From positions 1-58,710 of the forward strand of contig JBPOJA010000002.1 in NCBI GenBank assembly GCA_052034085.1: 58,710 nucleotides of DNA, written 5' to 3'. Position 1 is the stretch's first letter; each line of letters opens with the position of its first letter. The notes beneath the pieces were generated by a model. The model had not been told where the DNA came from, ran no database searches, and saw nothing but the letters and a program-made list of their open reading frames with translations. Shown here one piece after another: positions 23,855 through 31,546 of this stretch. Source of the stretch: UBA1426 sp052034085. GTDB taxonomy: Bacteria; Bacillota; Clostridia; Peptostreptococcales; Anaerovoracaceae. A program made the translations under genes and the position numbers.

Positions 23855-25906
23855 TCACAGCCGATATTTATTCTTTTTCCTCATAAACTGGGTCTGGCTT
23901 ATACCTATGGCGGCGGCGGCTTTTCTGGTCGAGCCATATCGGTCGTAGGCATTTTTTATGATTTTGCTCTCGAAATTTTCCACCATGGCGGTAAGAGATA
24001 GTTCAGACGGTTCTGCGCCTGCAGATTTTTCGAAAAAGTCCTGATGGTATTCTTTCATCACATCATAAGCCGTTATTATCTCTCCTTTCGAGGAAATAAT
24101 AAGCCTTTGTATAACGTTCTCCAGCTCTCTTATATTACCCGGCCAGGCGCTTTCTTTCAGATATTCCAGGGCATCTTCGCCTATGCCCCTGTTCACACCG
24201 AATTTCTCGCTGTACTTTTCCACAAAATACATAGCCAGAGCCGGAATCTCACTTTTCCTTTCAGAGAGTGGCGGCACACGGATGGGAAACACATTTAGCC
24301 TGTAATACAAATCCCGGCGGAAACGGCGAAAATCCATTGCCTCTTCAAGGTCTTTATTTGTGGCCGAAAGGATTCTCACATTTGTTTTTATGGTTCTTGA
24401 GCCGCCAACCCGATAAAATTCACCATCCTGTATGACCCGCAGCAGCTTGGCCTGTACATCCAGGGGCAGTTCTCCCACTTCATCCAGAAAAATTGTGCCA
24501 TTGTCGGCCATTTCAAAGTAACCTTTCTTCCCCGAGGGGTTGGCTCCCGTGAAAGAACCTTTTTCATAACCGAACAGTTCGGATTCTATCAGGTCTTTTG
24601 ATATGGAGGCACAGTTTATCTTCAGGAATGGCTGCATGCGGCGGCTGCTGTTTTTCTGTATCAGGGAAGCGATTTTGTCCTTTCCGACACCTGTTTCCCC
24701 CGTAATTAAAACGTTGCAATCATATTTAGCCACCTTCAGGGTCTCCTCCAGCACCTGGGCCATAGCCCTGCTTTCACAGACAAAATCCTCCACCTGACCT
24801 TTTGAATATTTCACAATATCCTGGCTAACAGCCGTACCCGGAGCGAAGCTGGTAAGGGCCTCCACTTTCTTCTGTATTATGGTCGCCTCCTCCAGAGCTT
24901 TTGCCAGGCTTCGTACAAGCTCAATGTCGAACTCATCGTATTCTTCCAGATAACCTTCTGCCACTCTGAGGTTAAGTTGCCTTGAGATGGATTCTGTTAT
25001 GTAAACGGCGATATTATAGTTGTTGATCAGATTAGCGAAAAATACTGTGCCGCCATATTTTGTTGACAGGATATTGACAGTCTCAGCTCCCGGGATATCG
25101 GCACAGTTTACACTCATGTCATACAGCTCTTCCAGTCCCAGTTTTTCAAGGCATTCAAGCGGCTTTAAGATATTGCCGTAATGAATCTGGGTAAATGTTT
25201 CCTTTAACAGCTTATCTATGGCTTTTCCCTTAAGCATAATATCTGACTGTTTGTCTAAAAGACAGACTATAATGGCATCACTGCCAACAGATTTTCTTAT
25301 GGAGCTTCCATAAAGAAGATTGGTCAGAAGATTGTTTCCCACAACCAGAAAATTCATTTTTCCCCTGGCTTCCCTGTTGACCTCGTAAAGAGTCCCTGAT
25401 TCGTTATATGCATAAAGAAGCAGATTAACAGGAATATCTGACGGAGGCTTAACCACGGGAAAATCGTTGAACAATATTGCGTAACCCTCTGCATCCACCT
25501 GGGAATATGCCATGTCGATGTTTGTTATCCGGCTGATATAAAGAGGAATTGCCGCTGTAGAGGCATTGCATATTATCTCATCTCCGACTTTGAGATTTTT
25601 GCTGTTGCCGTAATCTTCTCCTATCTCTTCAATGACACCATAAACCACACCCCCTGTATCTGTAAAAGGATTGTGCAGTTTGCCTCTTCTGATAACGATA
25701 TCGATGATTCTTTCCTTAATTGCATCGGGATTGTTGTCTGCTTCTATGCATATCTGCTTAAAGCTTGTGTTTTCTATATGCAGCTTTTTCAAAGATATCC
25801 GCATCTCTGTTTTACTTATGGCCCTGTTGTTGTCTATACGCCATGCTGAAGTTGAAAGAACCTGCCTGGGCTCAAGAACCCTTTCATGGCCGTAGCTGCT
25901 GAACAT
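23855..25906 (-). CDS. Sigma-54 enhancer-binding activator with a Kdd-derived sensor domain
   Basis: 683 residues. Residues about 1-335 are homologous to Kdd, encoded next door: near the N-terminus 12 of 22 residues match (YG..RV.EP..VL....IDN), and at 261-293 15 of 33 match Kdd 260-292 at almost the same numbering (NC, IP, ILxTK, GG). The NAD loop GGGGKSG of Kdd is replaced by GNNLLTN (190-196), so catalysis is probably lost. A linker (about 335-375) leads to an AAA+ domain: Walker A GETGVGKD 403-410, sigma-54 loop GSFTGA 450-455 (Ala to Ser variant of GAFTGA), Walker B TIFLDEVGEL 471-480, sensor RFRRDLYYRLNVFPI. A TyrR-like helix-turn-helix closes the protein (STRKAAAAIGISQTQFMRKK, 659-678). 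It likely activates kdd-kam and perhaps kal in response to a pathway intermediate. Confidence 0.93.
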   Translation of the reverse strand: MFSSYGHERVLEPRQVLSTSAWRIDNNRAISKTEMRISLKKLHIENTSFKQICIEADNNPDAIKERIIDIVIRRGKLHNPFTDTGGVVYGVIEEIGEDYGNSKNLKVGDEIICNASTAAIPLYISRITNIDMAYSQVDAEGYAILFNDFPVVKPPSDIPVNLLLYAYNESGTLYEVNREARGKMNFLVVGNNLLTNLLYGSSIRKSVGSDAIIVCLLDKQSDIMLKGKAIDKLLKETFTQIHYGNILKPLECLEKLGLEELYDMSVNCADIPGAETVNILSTKYGGTVFFANLINNYNIAVYITESISRQLNLRVAEGYLEEYDEFDIELVRSLAKALEEATIIQKKVEALTSFAPGTAVSQDIVKYSKGQVEDFVCESRAMAQVLEETLKVAKYDCNVLITGETGVGKDKIASLIQKNSSRRMQPFLKINCASISKDLIESELFGYEKGSFTGANPSGKKGYFEMADNGTIFLDEVGELPLDVQAKLLRVIQDGEFYRVGGSRTIKTNVRILSATNKDLEEAMDFRRFRRDLYYRLNVFPIRVPPLSERKSEIPALAMYFVEKYSEKFGVNRGIGEDALEYLKESAWPGNIRELENVIQRLIISSKGEIITAYDVMKEYHQDFFEKSAGAEPSELSLTAMVENFESKIIKNAYDRYGSTRKAAAAIGISQTQFMRKKNKYRL

Positions 25907-26031
25907 ATTTTACCTCCATAATCTGCATATGATGCGAAATCGGTTCGATTTTTCGACTTCAGCATATCGCAATCTTATGGTAATTGCAAATCAAATTTGT
26001 TATGATTAAGAAAATGTGAAGGAGGTGCGCA
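25907..26031. promoter_or_regulatory. Divergent regulatory region between regulator and kal
   Basis: Minus strand, for the regulator: TTGCAA (25984-25989), 17-base spacer, TATGCT (25961-25966). Plus strand, for kal: an extended -10 TGTTATGAT (25998-26006) without a good -35. Between them AAATCGGTTCGATTT (25937-25951) is a perfect odd-centred palindrome sharing CGGTTC with sites before kdd. No GG-N10-GC sigma-54 promoter is visible for kal. Motif strength is moderate. Confidence 0.45.
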
Positions 26032-26421
26032 ATGGAGAATAATACTTCAGTGATCAGAGTCAGGATGTCCCTTAAGGATGCTCATTACGGCGGAAATCTG
26101 GTGGACGGTGCCCATGTGGTTCATCTCTTCGGCGATGTTGCCACAGAACTATTAATAAAGACTGACGGAGACGAAGGTCTGTTTTTGAAATACAACGAAG
26201 TGGAATTTCTGGCCCCTGTCTATGCAGGAGATTTTATTGAAGCCAAAGGGGAGATTTACGAAATGGGAAATACCTCAAGAAAAATGAGGTTCGAAGCATA
26301 CAAGGTAATCGAAGCTAAACCCGGCATAGGCCCTTCTGCTGCCGATGTGCTGGAAAAGCCGATACTCGTAGCCAGAGCTGAAGGCATATGTGTGACACCA
26401 AAGGAGTTCCAGAGAAAATAG
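26032..26421 (+). CDS. kal: 3-aminobutyryl-CoA ammonia lyase
   Basis: Hotdog-fold enzyme of 129 residues that removes ammonia from 3-aminobutyryl-CoA to give crotonyl-CoA, late in lysine fermentation. The stretch RVRMSLKDAHYGGNLVDGA followed by LFGDVATELLI and DEGLFLKYNEVEFLAPVYAGD is typical of Kal. A strong GGAGG precedes the ATG. Unlike the other pathway genes it lies on the plus strand, divergent from the regulator, and is followed after one base by a carrier gene. Its usual neighbour kce is not in the window. Confidence 0.93.
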   Translation: MENNTSVIRVRMSLKDAHYGGNLVDGAHVVHLFGDVATELLIKTDGDEGLFLKYNEVEFLAPVYAGDFIEAKGEIYEMGNTSRKMRFEAYKVIEAKPGIGPSAADVLEKPILVARAEGICVTPKEFQRK

Positions 26422-26422
26422 T

Positions 26423-27385
26423 ATGTTTGAACCCTTTTTCATTTTATTCAGCCTGATGGCCATAGGCTATGGGGCCATGAAAAGATCCTGGATAAACGAA
26501 ACTCAGAATCAAGGTTTAGGCAATGTTCTTATCAACATTGCCTTTCCTTGTTTACTTTTCGCCAGCATTATCAATGTCAATATAGAGGGGGAACTGCTGC
26601 GTGATTTTCTAAAAGCAGGTATTTTGTCTTTCATTTTTTATGCGCTTTTCTGTTTTCTTGGAGGAATATATGCTAAAGTCGCGGGATTGCCGGTTGAGCA
26701 CCATGCTATGGTCAAGATGTCAATGTTTACTTCCAACAACAGTTTCATGGGGTTTCCCATAGTACTGGCATTTTTCGGACAGCAAGGCTTTATTCTCATG
26801 GTGGCAAACAACATTGCCATGGCATTTATGACCTTCGGTTATGGAATTAGCATGCTGAAAAAATCCCGTCGCCTGCTGGAGGGACGGGATGACTCGAAAA
26901 AAAACACTGTACTGATGTGGATGCAGCAGATTTTCAACCCCATAATAATATCGGTTTTTCTTGCTCTGGTTGTAAATTTCATGGGTCTGGCAAAATTCAT
27001 TTCTCCGCCATTGTTCAGCCTCCTGTCCATGCTGGGAGATTTGACCACACCGCTTTCAATGATTTATATAGGTGCGACCCTGGCCACCTCTCCTTTAAAA
27101 GATCTGGCCCGGGACAGGGCGGCTTTCGGAGTTAGCCTCACCAGACTGCTGCTGTTTTCTGCAACTATTTTTGGAATTCTTTGGTTTCTTCCTGTATCCG
27201 TTCTTATTAAGCAGATTCTGTTTCTCGTATATGTCCTGCCTTCCGCTGCCGTAATTCCCGCGCTTACCGAGAAGTACGGAGTCGGTCATAAGGAGGCAGT
27301 AAACATAGTGGTATTATCCACTTTGTTTTCCCTGATAACATCTCCGTCAGGAGTTTATATAGCTCTTAATTTCCTCGGAGGTTAG
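26423..27385 (+). CDS. AEC-family (auxin efflux carrier-like) transporter
   Basis: 320 residues, about ten membrane segments in two halves of five, as in the AEC family. Typical features are NVLINIAFPCLLFASI near 35, the conserved SNNSFMGFPIV near 110, and a broken-helix proline in the second half (LVYVLPSAAVIPALTEKYG). It starts two bases after kal, so the two are coupled. The family moves organic anions or amino acids; export of a fermentation product or uptake of lysine are both possible, and the sequence does not decide. Its last 39 bases overlap the 3' end of convergent rluB. Confidence 0.88.
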   Translation: MFEPFFILFSLMAIGYGAMKRSWINETQNQGLGNVLINIAFPCLLFASIINVNIEGELLRDFLKAGILSFIFYALFCFLGGIYAKVAGLPVEHHAMVKMSMFTSNNSFMGFPIVLAFFGQQGFILMVANNIAMAFMTFGYGISMLKKSRRLLEGRDDSKKNTVLMWMQQIFNPIIISVFLALVVNFMGLAKFISPPLFSLLSMLGDLTTPLSMIYIGATLATSPLKDLARDRAAFGVSLTRLLLFSATIFGILWFLPVSVLIKQILFLVYVLPSAAVIPALTEKYGVGHKEAVNIVVLSTLFSLITSPSGVYIALNFLGG

Positions 27386-28051
27386 TTTTCTGTAGTGGCC
27401 TTCTTTTAAATGCCCAAGCCTGAGATTTCCTACTGAAATTCTCTCCAGTTCCTGAACTTTATTCCCTACCGCTGCAAACATCTTGCGTATCTGGCGGTTC
27501 TTGCCTTCACGGATAGTTATTTCCACCAGGGTGCTTCTTTCCATCTGTTTAACAATACTTACGTGTGCAGGCGCAGTAAGATAATCCCCGATATCGACTC
27601 CTTTTCGCAGAGCATCAAGTTTTCTGTCAGATAACTGGCCCGCCACAAGTGCTCTGTAGGTTTTTTCCACCATATTTTTAGGGTGAGCCATAGTTTGCGC
27701 AAACTCGCCATCGTTTGTCATAAGCAGCAGACCTCTGGTATTATAGTCCAGCCTGCCCACAGGAAAAAGCCTTACACCCATATCTCCCACCAGATCCATT
27801 ACTGTAGGCCGTCCTTTTTCATCCGCAGCGCTTGTAATATATCCTTTTGGTTTATTGAGCATGATATAGGTATATTGGCGGTCGGCCTCTACAAGCATTC
27901 CACTCACCTTTACCTCATCGCCTTCACGAACTACATAACCGGGTTCTGTTAATATTTCTCCGTTGATTTCTACCTTGCCGGATTTAATCAGTTCGTCTGC
28001 CTTTCTTCTGGAAGCAATTCCTCCCTGTGCAATATATCTGTTCAATCTCAT
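27347..28051 (-). CDS. rluB: 23S rRNA pseudouridine synthase, RluB/RsuA family
   Basis: 234 residues from the ATG at 28051 (MRLNRYIAQGG), which has GGAGA ahead; a longer open frame upstream is not coding. Order: S4 RNA-binding domain (about 1-60), then the RsuA/RluB catalytic domain with GRLDYNTRGLLLMTNDG holding the catalytic aspartate, and REGKNRQIRKMFAAVG near 180. Probable role is pseudouridine formation at 23S position 2605 or a nearby site. Separate from the lysine genes; convergent with the AEC carrier. Confidence 0.9.
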   Translation of the reverse strand: MRLNRYIAQGGIASRRKADELIKSGKVEINGEILTEPGYVVREGDEVKVSGMLVEADRQYTYIMLNKPKGYITSAADEKGRPTVMDLVGDMGVRLFPVGRLDYNTRGLLLMTNDGEFAQTMAHPKNMVEKTYRALVAGQLSDRKLDALRKGVDIGDYLTAPAHVSIVKQMERSTLVEITIREGKNRQIRKMFAAVGNKVQELERISVGNLRLGHLKEGHYRKLTSEEIKSYINS

Positions 28052-28166
28052 AAAACTTTCTCCGTAAAATGCCGGCTCCGTCACGGCCTGTTGTTTTGTA
28101 ATTGAATAATACCACTCCCCGGGGGTATATACAATCACAGCGAATGCCGTACAGGAGGTGAAGACT

Positions 28167-28460
28167 ATGAGGCTGGAGTTGACCGACGAATTAAAAGAAT
28201 ATATGGCTGAGAAAAAATATGACAGCATATATATGCTGATTAAAATCCGCAGCAGTTGAGGGGGAACCTATGCTGAAGTTTCAGCAAAGTTCGGAGAGAA
28301 ACCCCCGGGAGAAGACATTAAAATATACGAGGTGGATGGCTATAACATTTATGTTCAGGATGGCATCTCCCCCAGAAATGAAGTTATTACTTTAGGCCTG
28401 GAAAAGCTTCTCTTTATGGAGAGAATTTCTGTAGAGGGTGTAGTTCCAGTATTTCCTTGA
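28167..28460 (+). CDS. Small selenoprotein with in-frame TGA
   Basis: AGGAGG lies eight bases before the ATG at 28167. Thirty codons later the frame meets TGA (28257-28259) in the context Ser-Ser-TGA-Gly-Gly, then stays open for 66 more codons to a TGA at 28458, giving 97 residues if the first TGA is selenocysteine. The downstream part reads as sensible protein (KFGEKPPGEDIKIYEVDGYN and later LEKLLFMERISVEGV). A hairpin GCTGAA/TTCAGC with a short AGTT-type loop starts 12 bases after the TGA, as expected for a bacterial SECIS. The layout U-G-G then EVDGxxxxV recalls HesB/IscA-like or CC/Se-motif small selenoproteins of Clostridia; I cannot decide which. Redox role likely. The last 47 bases overlap the 3' end of convergent pyrE. 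Alternative: pseudogene with a nonsense mutation. Confidence 0.75.
28257..28306 (+). promoter_or_regulatory. Putative bacterial SECIS element
   Basis: Directly after the in-frame TGA, GCTGAA (28272-28277) and TTCAGC (28280-28285) form a perfect apical stem; with the last A-T pair open the loop is AGTT and has a G in its second position. The loop is about 18 bases from the TGA, inside the known 16-37 window. Outer GGGGG (28260-28264) and CCCCC (28302-28306) can close a larger structure. Confidence 0.65.
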
Positions 28461-29031
28461 TATTTACTATAGAAAAGGTCGGTATCCCGAACTCCTCGAA
28501 GATTTCATCAGAAGCAGGAATGGCTTTCCGGCCTTTTTCCATTCTGTCGACTGCCACCACAATACCAACGACTTCAACTGCGGCTTTACCATAAAGTATG
28601 GGCAGAACTTCCCGTACTGATGTTCCGGCTGTAATGACATCTTCAATAATCAGCACTTTATCTCCGTCTTTTAAATTATATCCTATTATACTGCCACCCT
28701 CACCGTGGTCTTTTTCTTCTTTTCTGTTAAAGCAATAATTTAAATCCATATTGTGGTCTTGTTTGAGAGCCATCAGGGTTGTCACGGACAAGGGTATGCC
28801 TTTGTAGGCGGGGCCAAAAAGCACATTTGTATCCTTGGGAATTTTCCCGGATTCCATATTCTCTGCTATGCAATCAGCATAATATGATCCCAGCTTTAAA
28901 AGTTGCTCACCCGTAACAAAATTGCCGGTATTTATAAAATACGGTGTTTTCCGTCCACTTTTCGTTACAAAATCGCCGAACATCAGAACCCCCGAACAAA
29001 TTAAAAAATCAATGAATTCATTTTTTTTCAC
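28414..29031 (-). CDS. pyrE: Orotate phosphoribosyltransferase
   Basis: Makes orotidine monophosphate from orotate and PRPP. 205 residues from a GTG at 29031 with GAGGAG seven bases ahead. The PRPP-binding motif VLIIEDVITAGTSVREV is near residue 120; GPAYKGIPLSV near 70 is also typical. Last gene of the pyr operon, overlapping the pyrD stop by 14 bases, and its 3' end overlaps the convergent selenoprotein gene by 47 bases. No terminator was recognised there. Confidence 0.95.
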   Translation of the reverse strand: MKKNEFIDFLICSGVLMFGDFVTKSGRKTPYFINTGNFVTGEQLLKLGSYYADCIAENMESGKIPKDTNVLFGPAYKGIPLSVTTLMALKQDHNMDLNYCFNRKEEKDHGEGGSIIGYNLKDGDKVLIIEDVITAGTSVREVLPILYGKAAVEVVGIVVAVDRMEKGRKAIPASDEIFEEFGIPTFSIVNIKEILELHPLQKFSP

Positions 29032-29884
29032 TGTATATCTCCTCCAGTTCCTCGAGAATCCTCACCGGCGCTTTCGGATCCAGTAAGGATGCAGTCCCAA
29101 CAGCCACAGCATCGGCTCCCGCCATCAGCATCTCCATGGCGTCCTCACCCGACATAATCCCACCCATGCCTATAATGGGAAGATTTACCGCTCCTCTCAC
29201 CTGATAAACCATTCTTACCGCAATGGGTTTGATGGCAGGCCCGGATAAACCTCCCATTCCCATGGCCAGCAATGGCTTGCCGGTCTTCGTATCTATTTTC
29301 ATCCCCAGCACAGTGTTTATGAGAGACAAGGCATCAGCTCCCTCCGACTCTGCCGCTTTTGCGATTTCGGTGATATCGGTGACATTTGGGGAAAGTTTGA
29401 TTATCAACGGCTTGGTTGTCGCCTTTCTGATTTCTTTTGTCAGCGCAGCTGTGGTTTTGGGATCTGTTCCGAAACTCATGCCCCCTTCCTTCACATTGGG
29501 ACACGAAACATTGATTTCCAGCATATCGACTTTTTGCTTATCAAGCTTTTCCACAACAGCAATGTATTCATCAATATTCCGGCCTGCCACATTGACTATT
29601 AAAGGGCAGTCAAACTTTGAAAGAAAGGGCAGCTCAGTTTCTATGAATACGTCCACGCCGGGATTCTGCAGACCGACAGAATTGAGAATCCCTCCATAGG
29701 TTTCCGCAATTCTCGGAGTGGGATTTCCTTCCCATGGATCCGGAGACACACCCTTGGTCACTATAGCTCCCAGTCTGTTGATATCGAAATATTCCTCACT
29801 GTCACGTGCGGAGAAAGTCCCCGAACATACCGTCACAGGATTTTTCCATATTACACCCGCTATGTCCACTCTCATGTCAATCAT
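29018..29884 (-). CDS. pyrD: Dihydroorotate dehydrogenase B, catalytic subunit
   Basis: FMN enzyme oxidising dihydroorotate; class 1B, which works with the iron-sulfur/FAD subunit PyrK to use NAD. Motifs: NPVTVCSGTFSAR near residue 17, LEINVSCPNVKEGG with the catalytic cysteine region near 125, and IIGMGGIMSGEDAMEMLMAGADAVAVG near the end for FMN. The frame is open from a TTG at 29908, but AAAGG nine bases before the ATG at 29884 is the better start (about 288 residues). Overlaps the pyrK 3' end. Confidence 0.95.
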   Translation of the reverse strand: MIDMRVDIAGVIWKNPVTVCSGTFSARDSEEYFDINRLGAIVTKGVSPDPWEGNPTPRIAETYGGILNSVGLQNPGVDVFIETELPFLSKFDCPLIVNVAGRNIDEYIAVVEKLDKQKVDMLEINVSCPNVKEGGMSFGTDPKTTAALTKEIRKATTKPLIIKLSPNVTDITEIAKAAESEGADALSLINTVLGMKIDTKTGKPLLAMGMGGLSGPAIKPIAVRMVYQVRGAVNLPIIGMGGIMSGEDAMEMLMAGADAVAVGTASLLDPKAPVRILEELEEIYSEKK

Positions 29885-30653
29885 TCCAAACAACCTTTCT
29901 TCCGTCAAAAACAGGCCCGTCTTTGCACACCCTCTTGTTTACCTGGTGATTGTTTTCCATGATTTTGCATACACAGCAAAGACAGGCGCCAAAGCCGCAG
30001 CCCATCCTTTCCTCCAAAGAAACCTGAATCTCTGCGTCTTTTTCTGCACAGTACCGGCTTACAGCTTTCAGCATAGGCAGCGGGCCGGAAGCATAACATT
30101 TCTCCGGGAGCTCTTTTGACAGGACATCCATCACATTTCCGTTTAATCCAAATCCTTCTGCTTCAGAGATTATCACTAAATTATCTGCGAAGGTTTGAAA
30201 CTCTTCGGTCAAAAATGGCCGGTCTCTGTAGCCCAGAATCACATTTACAAAGCAGCCCGTTTCTTTCAGTTTTCCTGTCAGCTCCAGCAGAGGAGGAATT
30301 CCCAGCCCGCCTCCAACTACCCATACCTCCCGCATCTGCGAAGGTATTTCATATCCATTGCCTAAAGGCACTGTAAGCTTAATCCTCTTACCTGCTCCAT
30401 ATCCTGAAAGCTCTCTGGTCCCCGCTCCCACCACTTTATAAACCAGCCGGATATTGTTTTCATCCGCCCTGCATATGCTGATGGGACGCGGCAATAAAAG
30501 ATCCCGTCTGTCCAAATATATGTTGACAAAATTGCCCGGCTTAATTTTTTCTGTCAGATCATGAGGATATTTAACCCTTATGGAAAAAACATCTTCAATA
30601 AGCTCCTTTTGCTCCAATATTTCCGTTGCAACAATAAACTTTTTCTCACACAT
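29877..30653 (-). CDS. pyrK: Dihydroorotate dehydrogenase B, electron transfer subunit
   Basis: Ferredoxin-reductase-like FAD/2Fe-2S partner of PyrD that passes electrons to NAD. 258 residues from the ATG at 30653 (MCEKKFIVATEI), sharing TAATG with pyrF; an upstream extension is not coding. Flavin motif LLPRPISICRAD near 55, nucleotide motif VVGGGLGIPPLLEL near 115, and cysteines of the 2Fe-2S site in GCGFGACLCCVC and VCKDGPVF near the end. Confidence 0.95.
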   Translation of the reverse strand: MCEKKFIVATEILEQKELIEDVFSIRVKYPHDLTEKIKPGNFVNIYLDRRDLLLPRPISICRADENNIRLVYKVVGAGTRELSGYGAGKRIKLTVPLGNGYEIPSQMREVWVVGGGLGIPPLLELTGKLKETGCFVNVILGYRDRPFLTEEFQTFADNLVIISEAEGFGLNGNVMDVLSKELPEKCYASGPLPMLKAVSRYCAEKDAEIQVSLEERMGCGFGACLCCVCKIMENNHQVNKRVCKDGPVFDGRKVVWND

Positions 30654-31546
30654 TATGTTAAATCCTTTTTCATCGCCAGAGCAGCTTTTCTGATTTCCTC
30701 TTGAAAATCCCTGCCGTTTTTCCATGCACCTATAATGCCCCTAGAAGAATTCACGATAGCGCCCATTCCGTTTTTATCAAAGTAGCTTTTCAGGTCTCTG
30801 CCAGTCGCCCCCTGTGCACCGTAACCGGGAACCAGGAAAAAAGTGCGGGGCAATCTTTCCCTCAAAATCGCACCCTGACCGGGATGTGTTGCTCCGACCA
30901 CAGCCCCTGCCAGGCTGTAACCTTCCTTCCCTATCAAATCACGTCCCCATTTTTCAACCAGACCGGCCACATGCAGATACAATGGTCTTCCGTCCGTTTC
31001 AACTGGCAGTTCCTGCAGCTCGCTGCTGCTTATATTGCTGGTTCTTATCAGAATGAAGATGCCCTTGTTGAATTTCCTGCATCTATTTACAAATGGCTCT
31101 ATACCATCGGTGCCGAAATATGGATTAATTGTGATAGCGTCCTCTTTCCATATGTCATGGTATGTACCGTCAATTTCAGCTCCCCCCAGATGGGCACTGT
31201 AGGCTTCTGCGGTTGATGAAATATCCCCCCGCTTGATATCTCCGATTACAATCAGCCCTTTATTTTTTGCGTACTCCACTGTGCTTATGTAAGCTTCGAT
31301 ACCGCTCAGACCATAGCACTCATACATTGCAATCTGCAGCTTTACTGCCGGAACAATGTCATATATCGCATCAATTATTTTTTTATTGAATTCCTTGAAA
31401 ATTTCACCTGCGGCAATGGGATTTTTCCCCAGCTCTCTGAAATATTTCTCTTTAATCCCGGGAGGAATCAGTTCCAGTGTGGGGTCAAGTCCAACAACTG
31501 AAGGATTTGCTTTTTCCTTAATCTTTCCTATTAAAAGATCCATCAT
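30653..31546 (-). CDS. pyrF: Orotidine 5'-phosphate decarboxylase, type 2
   Basis: Forms UMP. 297 residues, the longer type 2 form. SVVGLDPTLELIP near residue 18 binds substrate phosphate side, and the catalytic lysine-aspartate set is in VIGDIKRGDISSTAEAY near 95. GGAGG lies ten bases before the start ATGATG. Overlaps pyrC by 29 bases and shares TAATG with pyrK. Confidence 0.95.
   Translation of the reverse strand: MMDLLIGKIKEKANPSVVGLDPTLELIPPGIKEKYFRELGKNPIAAGEIFKEFNKKIIDAIYDIVPAVKLQIAMYECYGLSGIEAYISTVEYAKNKGLIVIGDIKRGDISSTAEAYSAHLGGAEIDGTYHDIWKEDAITINPYFGTDGIEPFVNRCRKFNKGIFILIRTSNISSSELQELPVETDGRPLYLHVAGLVEKWGRDLIGKEGYSLAGAVVGATHPGQGAILRERLPRTFFLVPGYGAQGATGRDLKSYFDKNGMGAIVNSSRGIIGAWKNGRDFQEEIRKAALAMKKDLT

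Noticed and set aside
25907..26031. Sigma-54 promoter for kal
   Set aside because: No GG and GC dinucleotides ten bases apart in a -24/-12 context on the plus strand; an extended -10 is the better candidate.
28052..28228. Upstream extension of the rluB frame to 28228
   Set aside because: RsuA/RluB proteins begin at MRLNRYIA-type starts; the ATG at 28051 has its own ribosome site and the extension is antisense to the selenoprotein gene start.
28167..28259. A 30-residue peptide gene ending at the first TGA
   Set aside because: Possible, but the open protein-like frame after the TGA and the SECIS-like hairpin make a selenoprotein more likely.
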